From the NCBI GenBank assembly GCA_001599815.1, contig BCIA01000003.1, forward strand, positions 2,914,001 through 2,978,000: 64,000 bases of DNA. Direction: 5' to 3'. Shown piece by piece: positions 21,510 through 32,544 of this stretch; positions within the stretch are counted from its first letter, which is position 1, and every line of letters begins with the position of its first letter. A model generated the notes under the pieces. The model saw only the letters and a program-made list of their open reading frames with translations. It did no database searches and was not told the origin of the DNA. Origin of the DNA: Furcasterigmium furcatum. Its lineage: Eukaryota; Ascomycota; Sordariomycetes; Glomerellales; Plectosphaerellaceae. Made by a program: the position numbers and the translations under genes.

Positions 21510-22574
21510 ATGTCGACTCTCACCGTTGGAATCGCCGGCATCACGGGCAGACTTGGCCAACTCCTCGCACGTAAACTTCTCGAGAAGCCCAGCATCATAC
21601 TCCGAGGCTATGCGCGGGACCCGTCCAAGGTTGCCGAGGAGATCGCCAGCTCTCCCCGAACGCATCTTTTCAAGGGCGACGCCACTGATTCGGCCAGCCT
21701 CGCCCCTTTCGTGGATGGCTGCGACGTCGTCGTCTGCAGCTACCTCGGGTCTAACGACCTCATGATCGATGGCCAGAAGACCCTCATTGACGCCTGTGAA
21801 GAAGCGGGCGTCCCTCGCTATGTCGCTAGCGACTGGTCCCTCGATTTCACCAAGCTGGAGCTCGGCCAGCTGTTCCCCAAGGATCCCATGATCATCGTCA
21901 AGGCCTACCTTGAGACGAAGAAGAACGTCAAAGGCGTCCACGTGCTGATCGGTGGTTTCATGGACACGATCCTCAGCCCGTACTTTGGACTCTTTGACGG
22001 AAAATCGAACACGTTCCGTTACTGGGGCGACGGCACTGAGTTCTGGGAGGGCACGTCGTATGCCAACGCGGCTGAGTTCACGGCCGCCGTCATTGCAGAT
22101 GTCTCGGCTGTTGGCGTCGTGAAGTGTACGGAGCCTATTCTCCTACCCGAAGTTTTCGTAACCTAGGGGAGTCATGGCTAATGTTCTTTCTGTGACACTA
22201 GACCTCGGAGATCGGAAGACTGTGCCGGAGATTGCCGCAACCTTCCAGGAGGTATATGGCATCGAGACCAAGCTCGAAAGACTGGGGTCTCTCGAGGACC
22301 TCAGGTCGCGCATGCATGCCACTCGAGCGGCGACCCCCGACAACTTGTACAGCTATTTGGCCCTGTAAGCTTATAAGATGCCGATGTTTCGGTGGAGACC
22401 TATAACCTGTGAGAGTCACTGACAACTACTAGCTTCTACGCGTACTACTCGTTCAACGGTCAGACCTACCTGGACGAGACCCTTAATGGCAAATACCCTG
22501 AAGTGAAGCCCGAATCGCTGGCAGACTTCCTCAGGACTGGCACGGCTGAAAGCCTGTCAAGCTACGCGACTTGA
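21510..22574 (+). CDS. NmrA-like/isoflavone-reductase-like NAD(P)-binding protein
   Basis: Three exons (21510-22125, 22202-22364, 22433-22574) give 306 aa. The first donor is GTACGG at 22126; without it the frame runs into TAG at 22164. The ATG at 21510 opens directly into the nucleotide-binding strand (MSTLTVGIAGITGRLG, the GxxGxxG motif of atypical SDRs of the NmrA/phenylcoumaran-reductase type). The later LGDRKTVPEIA segment after the first intron, and YSFNGQTYLD near the end, are typical of these fungal proteins. They either reduce small aromatic substrates or sense NADP+/NADPH as NmrA does. No substrate can be assigned. A longer in-frame ORF starts at 21396, but its extra residues look untranslated. 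Confidence 0.8.
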
Positions 22575-23198
22575 TCTAAGCTGCCTGAGGGGAGGTCATA
22601 AGATGCCGAGGTCAATTTTCGCGCGGCATAACTGATATTGTTAATATGGGCTTAGCCATTACTACCGATCCTTTGGTACGGATGTTGGAAATGGTCGTTG
22701 GTTCTCTAGTACTTCAATTCATAGCAATGATTGACGATGCCATCCTGTATCGCCTTTGTTTGCTGAGGTTTGAGATCCATGGATGCTGAAACACGCCTGT
22801 TGCTTGCAATGGTAATGAGGAGATATAACTATGTCAGCCGATATAGGGTTTTCTCGGCGTTATGCCCATACGCCTCTTTGGGTCATGGAAGTCGTGCGTG
22901 CGCCTCCCAAGAAAGTGTATTCATTTGCAATGGTCATATATTTAGATAAGAAGGGGCTGCTTTTGTTCTGATTCAGTGCAGATTCTTCATCAACTCCCCA
23001 AGCAAAAGCCTACCGGCTCCCTCGTAGCCATGGTTCTGAGAGTGCATTAGTATTTCCAAGGTGCTGGTATTCCAATATGTCACGGATGTCTACAGTGAGC
23101 CTGGAGCTCAATATGACGCCGGCGTTGCCAGTATCATGAGTTGAGATTAGCCTGTGGCGGATGGATCAGCTCGCCGTAATTCAATGCCAGACCCGGTC
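22575..23198. other. Intergenic AT-rich stretch, convergent 3' ends
   Basis: This stretch separates two convergent genes and is visibly AT-richer than the coding DNA. No ORF or repeat was recognised. Confidence 0.45.
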
Positions 23199-24475
23199 TC
23201 ACTTACAGTTGCATGACGTCCGATCATTCGGCACCTGAGGGTACCAGTCCTCGCCGTACGTGGCGTTGAGGGTGATGGCGCCGACCGACCTGCCGTCCTC
23301 GAGCAGGTTCCAGGTGTCCAGCTCGAACTTCTTGAGCTTTTCCCGCGTGAGCTGGATCTGGCGGGCGCCGCGGATCCAGCTGCTGTAGCCGCCGTATCCA
23401 GTATGCTGCCCGAAGCAGAGGTTGACGCCGTTTCCGGGTGCGCTGATGCCGTCGATGACGCCGTCCCACTTGTGGCACCACGTGTTACCGTGGTCGTGGC
23501 CGGAGAAGAGAGCCATCATGCCGGGGGTCGACGCGATGGCCTCCATGAAGGGGAGGTCCTGGCCGCCGTATCGGCAGCTGCCGTCGTTCCTTCCATCGGG
23601 GCACCAGCCCTGGCCCTGCTGGGAGAGGGGGCGGTCGTGGTCGATGCCGGGCTGGTAGTTGGGATGCACGCCGGAGAGCTGAAGGGTCTGGGAGGCGTTG
23701 GTGGGGATGTGAACAAAGCCGAGGGAGGGGATGACCTTGTTGAAGCGCTTCTGGATGCGCGCGCTGTTCTCCTTGAACCAGTCGACGACAGTGGCGTCGA
23801 CCCAGTTCTGCAGGCCGATCTCGCGGCCGTTGGCGTCGAGCTCCTGGTAGCGGAAGCCTCCGCGGCTGTCGAAGAACCAGAGCATCAGCTCGGGCGCGCA
23901 GTCGCAGCTGAAGCAGTCCTCGGCGTAGACGGGGAGGTAGTAGTTCGACACCCCGATGTGGTCGCCAAAGACCATCTGGCGAGTGCGAGCGTTGATGTAG
24001 CGGCGCTCTCGCTCCAGGATGGTCTCGCCCGTAATGTTGACCTGGTGGTCATGATTGCCGTAGGTCGAGGCCCAGGGCAAGCCTCTCTCGACCATGGGGG
24101 CCATCATCATGTCGATGTAGTTCGTCGAGTTCTCAAGGAAGAGATTCTCGCCGGTGGTCAGATCGCCATTTAGGACGACCAGATCAGGGGTGTCATAATC
24201 CAGGACGGCGTTGATCACGCCCAGAGTTGCGACATCCTGCAAAGGACCCCAGTCATCCCAGGCGTCTATGGCATGTTAACAACAGCCTTCTCGCGGGACA
24301 GCCAACACTCACTCTCTCCGAAATGCGTGTCCTGGAGAACAGAAATCTGGAAAGTGCCGTCGGATCTGAAACGAAGAGGTCCGGTGAGCTTGCTCGAGTT
24401 CAAGTCTCGCCTGGGGATGGATGCGGCGTGCGCCACGCCCATGAAAAGGGCAGCAGAGATTCCAGCACCGAGCAT
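23199..24475 (-). CDS. Secreted calcineurin-like metallophosphoesterase
   Basis: Two exons (24475-24313 and 24265-23199) give 409 aa; the intron splits the codon for N in HFGENAWDDW. Residues 1-18 form a signal peptide (MLGAGISAALFMGVAHAA). The five metal-binding blocks of the metallophosphatase fold occur in order: DTHF, GDLTTGEN, GNHDHQ, the HIP segment in VHIPTNAS, and GHDHGN. The family includes fungal Dcr2-like and purple-acid-like phosphatases that hydrolyse phosphate mono- or diesters. Secretion suggests scavenging of phosphate outside the cell or in the secretory path (inference). A Cys-rich C-terminus (TSCNCK) and several N-glycosylation sites support an extracellular location. A TATA-like element lies 114 bp upstream. 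Confidence 0.88.
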
Positions 24476-25270
24476 GATGGGCGTTGACGGGAGTCTACTC
24501 TCAGAGGGACGTAGGACTGGAGGCTGGGAGACAAGCATACTCTCACAATCATCGTCGATTTTCCCGGCTCCAAGGGGGCGGGATGTCTTATTATACAGGG
24601 GTGGCCAGATTGCATGTGGTCCCCTCGTTGTACCCCTTGGGTTCTTCTCGTCAGTCCCCGTGATGCCGGCTTCTCGGCGCCCTGAAAGCCATGAGCAAGC
24701 CACTGCCGTTGGTGGCAGCCAAAACGTGATCAGCAGGGGTTGCTGCACGTCAACCAGGGGTTGATGTTCGAACCAAGCTTTTTTGCCCGTTTAATGGTAC
24801 TTTCAGCGGTCGCGGCGTGGTGGGATAGAGGGGTTACTGAAAGATGGTGCAGATGGGCCAGGATCAGGGGTGAGCTGGGCGAGAAACGTGGGCGCATTGC
24901 GACACTCGACTGGGCTATCATTCGGGCGCAATTCCGCTAGAATCTTCAACGAGTTCATCACGCTCAGGCCAGGTCACCTTGCTAGTCAGGCACGTTTCCT
25001 TTGATCCGCGAACCGAGTGATCCGGGGAATTTCATGGTTCTCAAGCGCCACGTTTCTCAATGTTCGGATATCGAGCCGAATGGCTGCCAGCAACCTGGAA
25101 TTGAGAGCGAGAGGTGGGGAGTGTCTTATTAGTGCACTGCACTTCGTGTTAACCACAATATTTGCGGGCTTTTCTCGCATTGTCGATTAAACCCGTTCAC
25201 CTTGTGGTCATATCGGAAACCCAGCACTTGATTCCGTGCCACCGGGTTGAGAACCGCGCTTAGGCCTCGC
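24476..25270. other. Intergenic region
   Basis: It holds the promoter of the metallophosphoesterase gene and the downstream region of the sugar porter gene. Apart from the TATA-like element nothing was recognised. Confidence 0.45.
24589..24595 (-). promoter_or_regulatory. TATA-like element (TATAATA)
   Basis: TATAATA on the minus strand lies 114 bp upstream of the metallophosphoesterase ATG, a usual TATA position in fungi, within otherwise GC-rich DNA. Confidence 0.4.
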
Positions 25271-26991
25271 TTAGGCAACCTTCTCGACCTGCGCCGCCGA
25301 AGTCCGCTGAGCAGCAGCATCGCCCTTCTCTTCCTCATCATCCATCCCCATATCCTTTCTGACAACACCGCTGCCATCGAGCTGCGTGATGCTCGCGCCG
25401 AGACCGGTGCATTCGTACCTCTTGAACTGGCGGGTCGGCACCTTAGCCTGGAACATCTCGTCAAGCTCCTCGAGCGAGCGGTTCTTGGTCTCGGGGATCA
25501 TGAGAAGGACCCAGATCGTGGCCACGACCGAGAACCCGCCGTAGATGAAGGTGACGCCACCGCCCAGAGCGCGCTGGACGTAGGGGTTGGTGAAGTTGAT
25601 GGGGACCGAGGTGACGAACGAGCCCATCGAGGCAAGGAAGAGAGTGCGTTCACGGAGCTGACCGGTACCGACCTCGGCAGCCATGACCCAGGCGCCAGGG
25701 CCCCAGGTGAATCCGAAGACGCAGTACCAGAGAATCAAGAGCGCGGCTGCGGCGTTGGCGACCATGGAACTATAGTTGCCCGCCGTGCCAGTCGCGGTGG
25801 CAGCGCCAGTTCCCAGCATGCAGCCAGCAAGGCCGATGGCGCCCCATGACAGAGAGCGGCGACGGCCCAGCTTGTCAAATGTGAGGAATGTGATGATGTG
25901 GACGGCAAAGCCGCAGCCGGTGACCATGACGTTGGTCCGCAGGGCGTCCGGGAAGCCGAGCTGCTGCATGAATTGGACGATGAAGTTCTGGATGAAGGAG
26001 ACGCCCTGGGCCTGCTGGAGGATCTGGACGCTCATGGCGATAACAGTACGGCGCAGGTTGGGCCCGCGGAAACAGTCCATAAGTGTCGTCGCAGCGTGGT
26101 TCTCGCGCTGTTCCTCGACCTGGGCCTTGAGAAGCTCGATCTCGTGTGGCACCGTCTCTGGGCGGTTGGAAAGGGAGCGCATGACCTTCTCGGCTTCTTC
26201 GAAGCGTCCGCTATAGATCAGGTACCGAGGTGACTCCGGAATGAAGAACCAGAAAGACATGTAGCCAACGGGGACAATGAACTGGCAGAGGATGACGGCA
26301 CTGGATGGCAAGTTAGCGAACATTCGAAGTAGTTCAGTAGAGGGCATAGGATCTTACAGATACTGCCACTGATCAGTGCGACTTCTCGAGGCATAGACAA
26401 CAACAGTTGCCATGAAGGTTCCCAGGGAGGTGAAGAAGCTGTAAAGTGCGAGGAAAGCGCCTGGATAATATCTTGTTAGATATAACACCAAAACAGTTTT
26501 CTCAAATATTGAAACGAACCTCGTACTCGCCCCGGCGACGTCTCTGAAAGATACATCGGGACACAGTTGGATGCCAGACCGATACCAGAGTAGACAACAA
26601 TGCGTCCAACGACGAGCTGCCAGAAAGACGTGATGGCCGTTGCTTCAAGCAAGATGCCGACCGTCATCAAAACGGACATGACCATGAACGCCATCTTGCG
26701 GCCGAGCTTAGAGGTGACGATAGGGGCGATGATACAACCGATAATGATACCGGCAGACCCCGTTCCCGTACCAACGGACGTCTTATCCGATGGAATAGCG
26801 TAACGGCCAAGCTCCTCATCGTAGGCGCCATATTTACGCTGGAATTCAGAGAGACCTAAACATCCGCCCCACCAGCCGTTATCGAAACCGAAGCCGAAAG
26901 CTCCAAGCGAGGATACAACGCCTATAAGGCATAGTCGCCAGTTGAGGTCCTGGTAGAGGGGGTCCTCCTTGAGTTTCGTGAGGATACCCAT
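25271..26991 (-). CDS. MFS sugar porter
   Basis: Three exons (26991-26520, 26460-26358, 26300-25271) give 534 aa. The protein has the twelve-helix sugar porter layout: N-terminal GFGFDNGWWGG in TM1, SKLGRK between TM2 and TM3, SETSPGRVRG after TM4, PESPRYLIYSGR at the central loop, DKLGRRRS between TM8 and TM9, and PETKNRSLEELDEMF after TM12. These are the standard PF00083 signatures, so it carries a sugar or related polyol across the plasma membrane with protons. The substrate cannot be read from the sequence. The hydrophilic C-terminal tail of about 50 residues is acidic. Splice sites are canonical and both joins keep frame. Confidence 0.88.
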
Positions 26992-27676
26992 GGCGATATG
27001 GGTTGTGTGCCGAGTTCAAACGAGGAAGACTTGTGTAAAAGGCAACAGACAGGCCGGGTTTAAAGATAGGGAACGATGAGTCCAGATAGTGGATGCTGAA
27101 CAACAGGGAGAAGAGGTAGAGCGGCGTGGAGATCGCCGGCCTTTTATGTCGACACGGCTCCCGAGTCGCGTGCGCCGGAGGTTCATTCTCCAGACAAATC
27201 AACGTGGACTACCAACAATTCGAGACATGGAATCATCCCACGCGGGGCCCCGGCTTCGGGTATGTGCCGCACGGTGCGTTGACTTCCACCACCCGAGTCA
27301 AACCCGAGTGCTGGATTGCCAAATCGGGCATCACGAACCGCTCACCGGGGCACCGACGCCGGAGGACCCACCCGGCCGGCCAAGACGGCCCAATCCCACG
27401 CCAAGGATCGGCAGTCCTCGAGCCGCGATTGACCATGGCGATGGAGTCCTGCCGAAAGAGGCAGCCATTGGCTCCCGTGTGGAGCGGCCATGTTTGGGGG
27501 TCATTCGCAAGCCAGGGGGCGGACATACGAAGCGCCGACCTTGACTTTTTTAGGTAGGCATTCGGCTATTCTTTGATGAGGGAGGCTTAAAGAAGCCGGG
27601 CAGCTCACATTATCACCGGATCACCGCTTTCCTCACCGCAAGTTAACCATATTATTCACCACCCTATTCTCTCACC
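26992..27676. other. Divergent promoter region
   Basis: This stretch lies between the sugar porter gene (-) and the Mpv17-like gene (+). ORFs here overlap in several frames and look non-coding. No named site was recognised. Confidence 0.45.
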
Positions 27677-28222
27677 ATGTCTACACTCAAGATTGCGGCT
27701 CAGTCCGCCCTCCTCAAGTCCTCGGCCAACATCGTGGCACAACTCGCCGCCGGCTGGCATGATTCCAGTCCTCGGCCGCTCGACTGGCAACGGGTCCTGG
27801 AATTTGCCATATTCGGCCTCATCCAAGCCCAACTCAACTGTTGGTGGCAGCAATTCCTTGAGGATGCCTTCCCAACTCGGCCAGCAGATAAGGCGCCGAC
27901 GACAACCTCCTCCCAGGCCGCTCCAGGCGTCAACTGGCGAAACGTTGCCTGCAAGCTGCTCTTGGACCAGACGCTGGGGCTGTTCATCATGAACACCGCG
28001 TTCCTGGTCTGCACGAATGCGGTACACTTGCAAAGCGCCACCCTGGTCTTGCAGGCCGTGCGGGAGAAGATATTCGGAGTAATCAGGGCGGCATGGAAGC
28101 TGTGGCCGTGGGTGTCCATTGCGAATTTCCTCTGGGTCCCGGTTGAGAAGCGTGTATTGGTGGCATCATGTGTTGGGTTTGGCTGGAACATTTTCCTTGC
28201 CTTTGAAGTGATGGCCAAGTGA
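27677..28222 (+). CDS. Mpv17/PMP22-family membrane protein
   Basis: This single-exon gene gives 181 aa. Four hydrophobic segments and the C-terminal signature WKLWPWVSIANFLWVPVE followed by VGFGWNIFL identify the Mpv17/PMP22 family, which in fungi includes the mitochondrial Sym1 and peroxisomal Woronin-body or PMP22-like proteins. They are thought to form or regulate small-molecule pores of inner organellar membranes. The N-terminus (MSTLKIAAQSALLKSSANI) has no clear presequence, so mitochondrial or peroxisomal location is open. The D of LLLDQT, conserved in the family, is present. Only 90 bp separates it from the convergent next gene. Confidence 0.9.
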   Translation: MSTLKIAAQSALLKSSANIVAQLAAGWHDSSPRPLDWQRVLEFAIFGLIQAQLNCWWQQFLEDAFPTRPADKAPTTTSSQAAPGVNWRNVACKLLLDQTLGLFIMNTAFLVCTNAVHLQSATLVLQAVREKIFGVIRAAWKLWPWVSIANFLWVPVEKRVLVASCVGFGWNIFLAFEVMAK

Positions 28223-28312
28223 GATTGTCACGAGAAGCTCGGCCACGGGAGAACAACACTACAAAAACAAAAGTTTTATTTTTAGAGACCGGAAAGTAGA
28301 ATCTAAACACCA

Positions 28313-29215
28313 TCAATGCCCCTTCTCGCAGAAATAGGGAAGCGGCCCATGCCAGGTGGTGGTAGCGCACGCCCAAGTCCGCCCGTTATCATCCTGCATC
28401 ATGCCAGCCCCGACCAGCTCGCGGCAAATGCCGCCCTTCTTCTTACTCTCCTGCTCGATAAACTCCGAGAGGACCGACACAAAGTTCGTGATCTTGTCGT
28501 TCTTCCTCGCCGCGTAGCACCACAGCGTCGGCTCCTTCTCCAGCTTGACGAGGTGCTTCTCGCTCTTCGCCGTCTCGGCCGTCAGGGTGGCCCGGAGGTT
28601 GGGGTTGAGCTTGCACATGTGGATGTGCACCTGCTCCTCGGTCCGCACGCGCCACGGGTTCATCGCCAGCGCCTGGCTGCCGCCGTCCCACTGGTTCTGG
28701 GCGAAGATCCAGGCGTCCTCGTAGAACTGCGAGGGCGCGTTCGTCATGTCCAGGATGCCGGGGATGATCTCGGTCGTGGTGATCAGGTCGTGCTCCCTGG
28801 GCTTCTTCGGATCCGCCGTCTTGAGGTGCACCCAGGGGTGCTTGCCGCCCGGGCTGGGCGCGAAGCTGGGGATGCACTTGTTGGGGTTGGCCACGTCTTG
28901 GAGGCAGTCGCAGAGGGTGTGGTACCAGATGCCGCAGCCCTTGCAGGGCCCGTTCTGGATGTCCTTGCAGCCGACGTCGCAGTCCTTGGTGGTCCTGTCG
29001 ACTTGGTAGCAGAGGCCTGTGCAAGTCTTCTTGCAAGTGTTTCCCTTGGTCCTGGGCCAGCACTTGCACTTGCTGACATTCTGGCCGGAGATGTCGGCCG
29101 TGGTGCACATGGTGTCGCGAGCTTGAATTTCTGAGGGTTCGCCCGCGACTGCTGCAAGGGCCAGGGGAGCCATGGTGAGGCCCAGGAGTCCGAGAAGAGC
29201 TTGGTTGAGCTGCAT
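28313..29215 (-). CDS. Secreted Cys-rich protein with CDP-DAG pyrophosphatase-like (HIT) core
   Basis: This is a single-exon gene of 300 aa. Residues 1-22 form a signal peptide. Residues 35-115 hold about 14 cysteines in CxCW, CxxCTGLC and CxxCG patterns. From about residue 125 the sequence follows bacterial CDP-diacylglycerol pyrophosphatase (Cdh, HIT superfamily): a HDLITTTEIIPGI strand, an AMNPWRVRTEEQVHIHMC segment carrying the HxHxC nucleotide-binding motif, and a later WCYAAR strand. Cdh cleaves CDP-diacylglycerol to CMP and phosphatidic acid. A secreted Cys-capped version might act on host or own nucleotides or phospholipids (inference). The Cdh match is from memory of motifs, not a search. 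A TATA-like box sits 157 bp upstream. Confidence 0.65.
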   Translation of the reverse strand: MQLNQALLGLLGLTMAPLALAAVAGEPSEIQARDTMCTTADISGQNVSKCKCWPRTKGNTCKKTCTGLCYQVDRTTKDCDVGCKDIQNGPCKGCGIWYHTLCDCLQDVANPNKCIPSFAPSPGGKHPWVHLKTADPKKPREHDLITTTEIIPGILDMTNAPSQFYEDAWIFAQNQWDGGSQALAMNPWRVRTEEQVHIHMCKLNPNLRATLTAETAKSEKHLVKLEKEPTLWCYAARKNDKITNFVSVLSEFIEQESKKKGGICRELVGAGMMQDDNGRTWACATTTWHGPLPYFCEKGH

Positions 29216-30038
29216 CTTGGGAATGTCTCGAGTTGGTTGTCTTGAAGAGATAAAAAGATGGAGAAGTGATGGATCAGCGTAGTGAATGAGCTTCTTGAGG
29301 CAATAGCTTGTGTTGTGATAGCAAGAGAAGATGCCAATTGAGATCTGCTCATTCGAAAGGAGACCATCCCCTTATATAGATATCTAGAGGAGCATTATGG
29401 CAGCTACAGCAACATCATGGCTTGCGCGGCCAGTGTAGTCTTTCCCGCGGGGACCCCGACTGAACTCTGAGTCTTGTTGTGATTCTGACAGATGGCGTTG
29501 CAGAGCGAAGCTAGATGGGGCGCCGTCAGGGGTTGATGGCACTGGTTGTCATGGCTGATGCCGCGCAGCCACTCTACAGACTTGGTCAAGACCAGGTCAA
29601 GGAATCTACTAAAGGATTATCCCGAGGGTCTAGAATGCTGGAAATCCTTTCTGACGTCGAGCTAGACGGAAGCTCGGCCTTTCCTTGGCTCGAGAACTCT
29701 AGCTAAGGTCCAGCTGAGGCTGCGATGAAGTCACTGGATAGCCAAACAAAGACGGCCTGTCCGTAAGGGGAAATAGTGTAACTCTCCACATCCGGAAAGG
29801 CCAGCTCCGAAATCTTCGAGCCTGACTACAAGAAGGAAGTCGGCCGTCCCGAGAAATAGACGGTGGTTTCCTCGTGTAGTGGTTTCGGCTCGTACTCGGC
29901 GAGGCGCCCATCGCCAGAACTCTCGGCGGCCCCTTTGCGCGGAAGCCGATGGCCCCGTGGCCGCCATCACGACCGATGACCATTTCTGGAAGGTTTTGTG
30001 CCAAACGTCGAACTTTTCTTATTCTACGAGTATAGCAT
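29216..30038. other. Intergenic region
   Basis: It holds the promoter of the Cys-rich secreted protein gene and the 3' side of the DUF1593 gene. Nothing apart from the TATA-like site was recognised. Confidence 0.45.
29372..29378 (-). promoter_or_regulatory. TATA-like element (TATATAA)
   Basis: TATATAA on the minus strand lies 157 bp upstream of the ATG of the Cys-rich secreted protein gene. A consensus TATA box fits an inducible secreted-protein gene. Confidence 0.4.
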
Positions 30039-31538
30039 CTACAACTCATCGTGGCCCAGAGCGCCCTGGCCGGCGCTCTTCAGGCTCTCCGGCGCAACGC
30101 TGGTGAAAACAATGCGCCTGTAGCTTACGAGCTCTCCATCGGAAATCTCCAGGATCAGATGCAAATGCTTATCCTCCTCAGGATGCATGTTGCGCCCCTC
30201 CCTCCTCAGGACTTCCTCGGAAGGGATGGTAACCGTGACCCGGGCCGAGTCGTCTGAATCGAGCTCCAACTTTGCCACTGTCTTGAACGGCGTGTTCTGG
30301 GTCGAAGACGGGTCGAGGTACTGCCACCACTTGTACGAGACCTTGCCGCCATCCGGGTCACAAGAGTCGGTCGCGTCAAGCACGACCTTCTGCCCCGCGT
30401 CGACAGTCATCTTGATGATGTCACGGGATCTGTCGCCGTTGATGACGGCGACGGGGGCATGACGGCCGCCTTCGAAGTTTGACTTGACACCCCACTGCAT
30501 GCGAGCAGCAAAGTCGGTCTGGAAGGCCTCCCTCCACCGCCAGACAGTGAGATGCGTACCCATGATGACCTTTCCGTCATCGAGACGGATGGCATCCACG
30601 GTGTCGGCGTAGTGCCCCTCGCCATAGCTGACGGGTCCGTAACGGCCGCCCCAGGAGCCCCATTCCGGGTACTCGGGGTCGGCCAGGCCGTTGGGAATCA
30701 GGTATAGCAGCGAAGGTGTGTCTCCCTCGATGATGAAGTCCGCATCCGGATATCTCGCGCCGAGAGGCCCAGCGCTCTGGATGTTGTCTCGGATCCACTC
30801 AGGGGAGATGACGTCCCTGTTCGCGAGGCAGGGGAAGTTGTAGTAGGCCTCGCCGGAGATGCCGCTCCATCCAGCGAGGGCGTAGCGGTTGAAGTGGTGG
30901 ACGCTGGCGATGTAGAAGAGCCGAGGCCAGTTACGGCGGATCCAGGTTCCCGTGTTGTCCTGGTCCGAGATGGCGTACGCCCTCAGCTTGGACACGAACT
31001 CGTCGATCTCGGCCGGTGCGCGGGTGGCATTGACGTGCCATAGCGCTTGGGCAAGGACGGACGCGCCACCCCAGACGGGGATCCAGAGAGGTTCGTCGGA
31101 GGCGTCGACGGCTTTCACGAGTCTCTTGGATCCCTCGCTGTCGCGTCCCTCGCCGACACCGTCCATTCCATATACCGGAAGACCCGAACAGATCAGGCCT
31201 TTGAGATAGGAGGCTTCGGGCCACCCGGAGGCATGCTGTTGCAGGTTGGGTAGGGACTCTTCGTAGGCATCGACAATGTCGTGCATCTGGTCCGGCCGGG
31301 TGGTGTCATTGAGCCAGACACTGGTCGTGGCCACGAGACCCTCGATGCGTAGCTCGTTGGAGTATGTCAGGAGGCGCACGAGGGACTGGGCATCGTCTGG
31401 CTCGTTGGCGATGTCGCTGAGGAGGAAGACCCGGGGCTTGACGCTGGGAGCGACGCCGGGGCACTGAGACTGAAGGGAGGCGGCGCCGAACAGGGCGCCG
31501 ACAAGGGCAAGCCGCGAGAAGGAGGAAGACCAAGCCAT
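30039..31538 (-). CDS. Secreted DUF1593 (Sde182-like, nucleoside-hydrolase-fold) protein
   Basis: This single-exon gene gives 499 aa from the ATG at 31538; the frame opens 41 codons earlier, but the ATG at 31538 starts a typical signal peptide (residues 1-20). Residues about 34-330 match the DUF1593/cellulose-binding Sde182 family, whose fold is that of nucleoside hydrolases. The diagnostic acidic cluster SDIANEPDD is at the start, in the place of the Ca2+-binding DxDxxxDD of nucleoside hydrolases. A C-terminal Ig-like beta-domain (DATDSCDPDGGKVSYKWW, about residue 410) completes the family layout. It is often found with plant-cell-wall enzymes; activity on a ribosidic or glycosidic bond is assumed, not proven. 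Secretion is likely. Confidence 0.82.
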   Translation of the reverse strand: MAWSSSFSRLALVGALFGAASLQSQCPGVAPSVKPRVFLLSDIANEPDDAQSLVRLLTYSNELRIEGLVATTSVWLNDTTRPDQMHDIVDAYEESLPNLQQHASGWPEASYLKGLICSGLPVYGMDGVGEGRDSEGSKRLVKAVDASDEPLWIPVWGGASVLAQALWHVNATRAPAEIDEFVSKLRAYAISDQDNTGTWIRRNWPRLFYIASVHHFNRYALAGWSGISGEAYYNFPCLANRDVISPEWIRDNIQSAGPLGARYPDADFIIEGDTPSLLYLIPNGLADPEYPEWGSWGGRYGPVSYGEGHYADTVDAIRLDDGKVIMGTHLTVWRWREAFQTDFAARMQWGVKSNFEGGRHAPVAVINGDRSRDIIKMTVDAGQKVVLDATDSCDPDGGKVSYKWWQYLDPSSTQNTPFKTVAKLELDSDDSARVTVTIPSEEVLRREGRNMHPEEDKHLHLILEISDGELVSYRRIVFTSVAPESLKSAGQGALGHDEL

Positions 31539-32544
31539 GATTGATGAGCGGTTGAATGTGTCACTGGGCAGGGGTCGGTGAGAGAAGCCCTGGATGAGTG
31601 AAGAAAGATTCTTTTTGACCTGGTGCCGTGATGATCGGCGTCCTGACGACTTCTCCTGCACGTTCAGGTTCTTCCAGGAGGGCTAGAATTGCTCCTTTTG
31701 GCAGGCAATCCCGCGGGTAGTAGTGCGTGGTACAAGCGCGGGGGTGGTTGCGGAGGCTGCGAGTGGTGGGGTGCCCGCGGAACTATCGGAGCGCTGCCGC
31801 GGCAGTGCCGCAATGCCGGCTCCGTGGGGGTCCGTCTCCACTCTTCGGGGGAAGCCTGAGCTCTCCCCGAGGCTGGGGCCACTAGGATCCGTGACTCCAT
31901 GACATGGTGCTCATGGGCGGATAATTTCTGGACGGAGAAACTACGCCTCCTGGTTTCTTGCTGAGCGGTAACATGGCGGGAAAGGGGCATCGTGTGGCTG
32001 ATACCACTGGTTTGTGGTGATACACTGGTATCTGTTTCGATATACACATATATCAGAGGGGCTAGAGAAGTGACAGAGAGAAGAAGTAGTGCATAGCCGT
32101 GGAAGCACTTCCCCATCTGATGGAAGACACCCACCCCGTGCAGCGTCGTCCTCGGAGCCCGAAGCTCGGTCCTCAGCAGAGCCGCTTTGGACCCAGCCAA
32201 AGGTGGGCAGAACTTAGAAGTGGCCTTTCTCCAGAAAAAGTGACATCCATTAACCCAGGTAGGACACGGGAGGCACGAAGGACCGCGTTTGGCAGTGCCC
32301 TCCCCGTCTCCATGGCACCAGGCCGGGGTAGAACCCAGCAGCAAGGCACTCAGCATCCTTAGCTTTACATGGGCCCATGGGGCAATAAGTGAACTCGCCT
32401 CACGCAGGCCCAGACAAGCGCTTATGGGGAACCTAAACTCTAAGTATTGTATTTCCAGAAAGAGGAAACGCAGCCGCCAGGTCACGGCTCTCCTGGATGG
32501 TGGACACGGCCCAACGAGCCGCAGTGCGGTGCTCGTTTCCGAGG
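31539..32544. other. Intergenic region
   Basis: A 294-codon open frame on the minus strand (31664-32548) covers most of this region. It has no domain-like pattern, and it overlaps the stop codon of the glycosyltransferase by a few bases. I treat it as noncoding. No repeat or RNA gene was recognised. Confidence 0.4.

Noticed and set aside
28316..29134. 272-codon plus-strand ORF opposite the Cdh-like gene
   Set aside because: Its composition (Leu/Val/Arg/Asp) mirrors the real gene's codon bias and it has no domain pattern.
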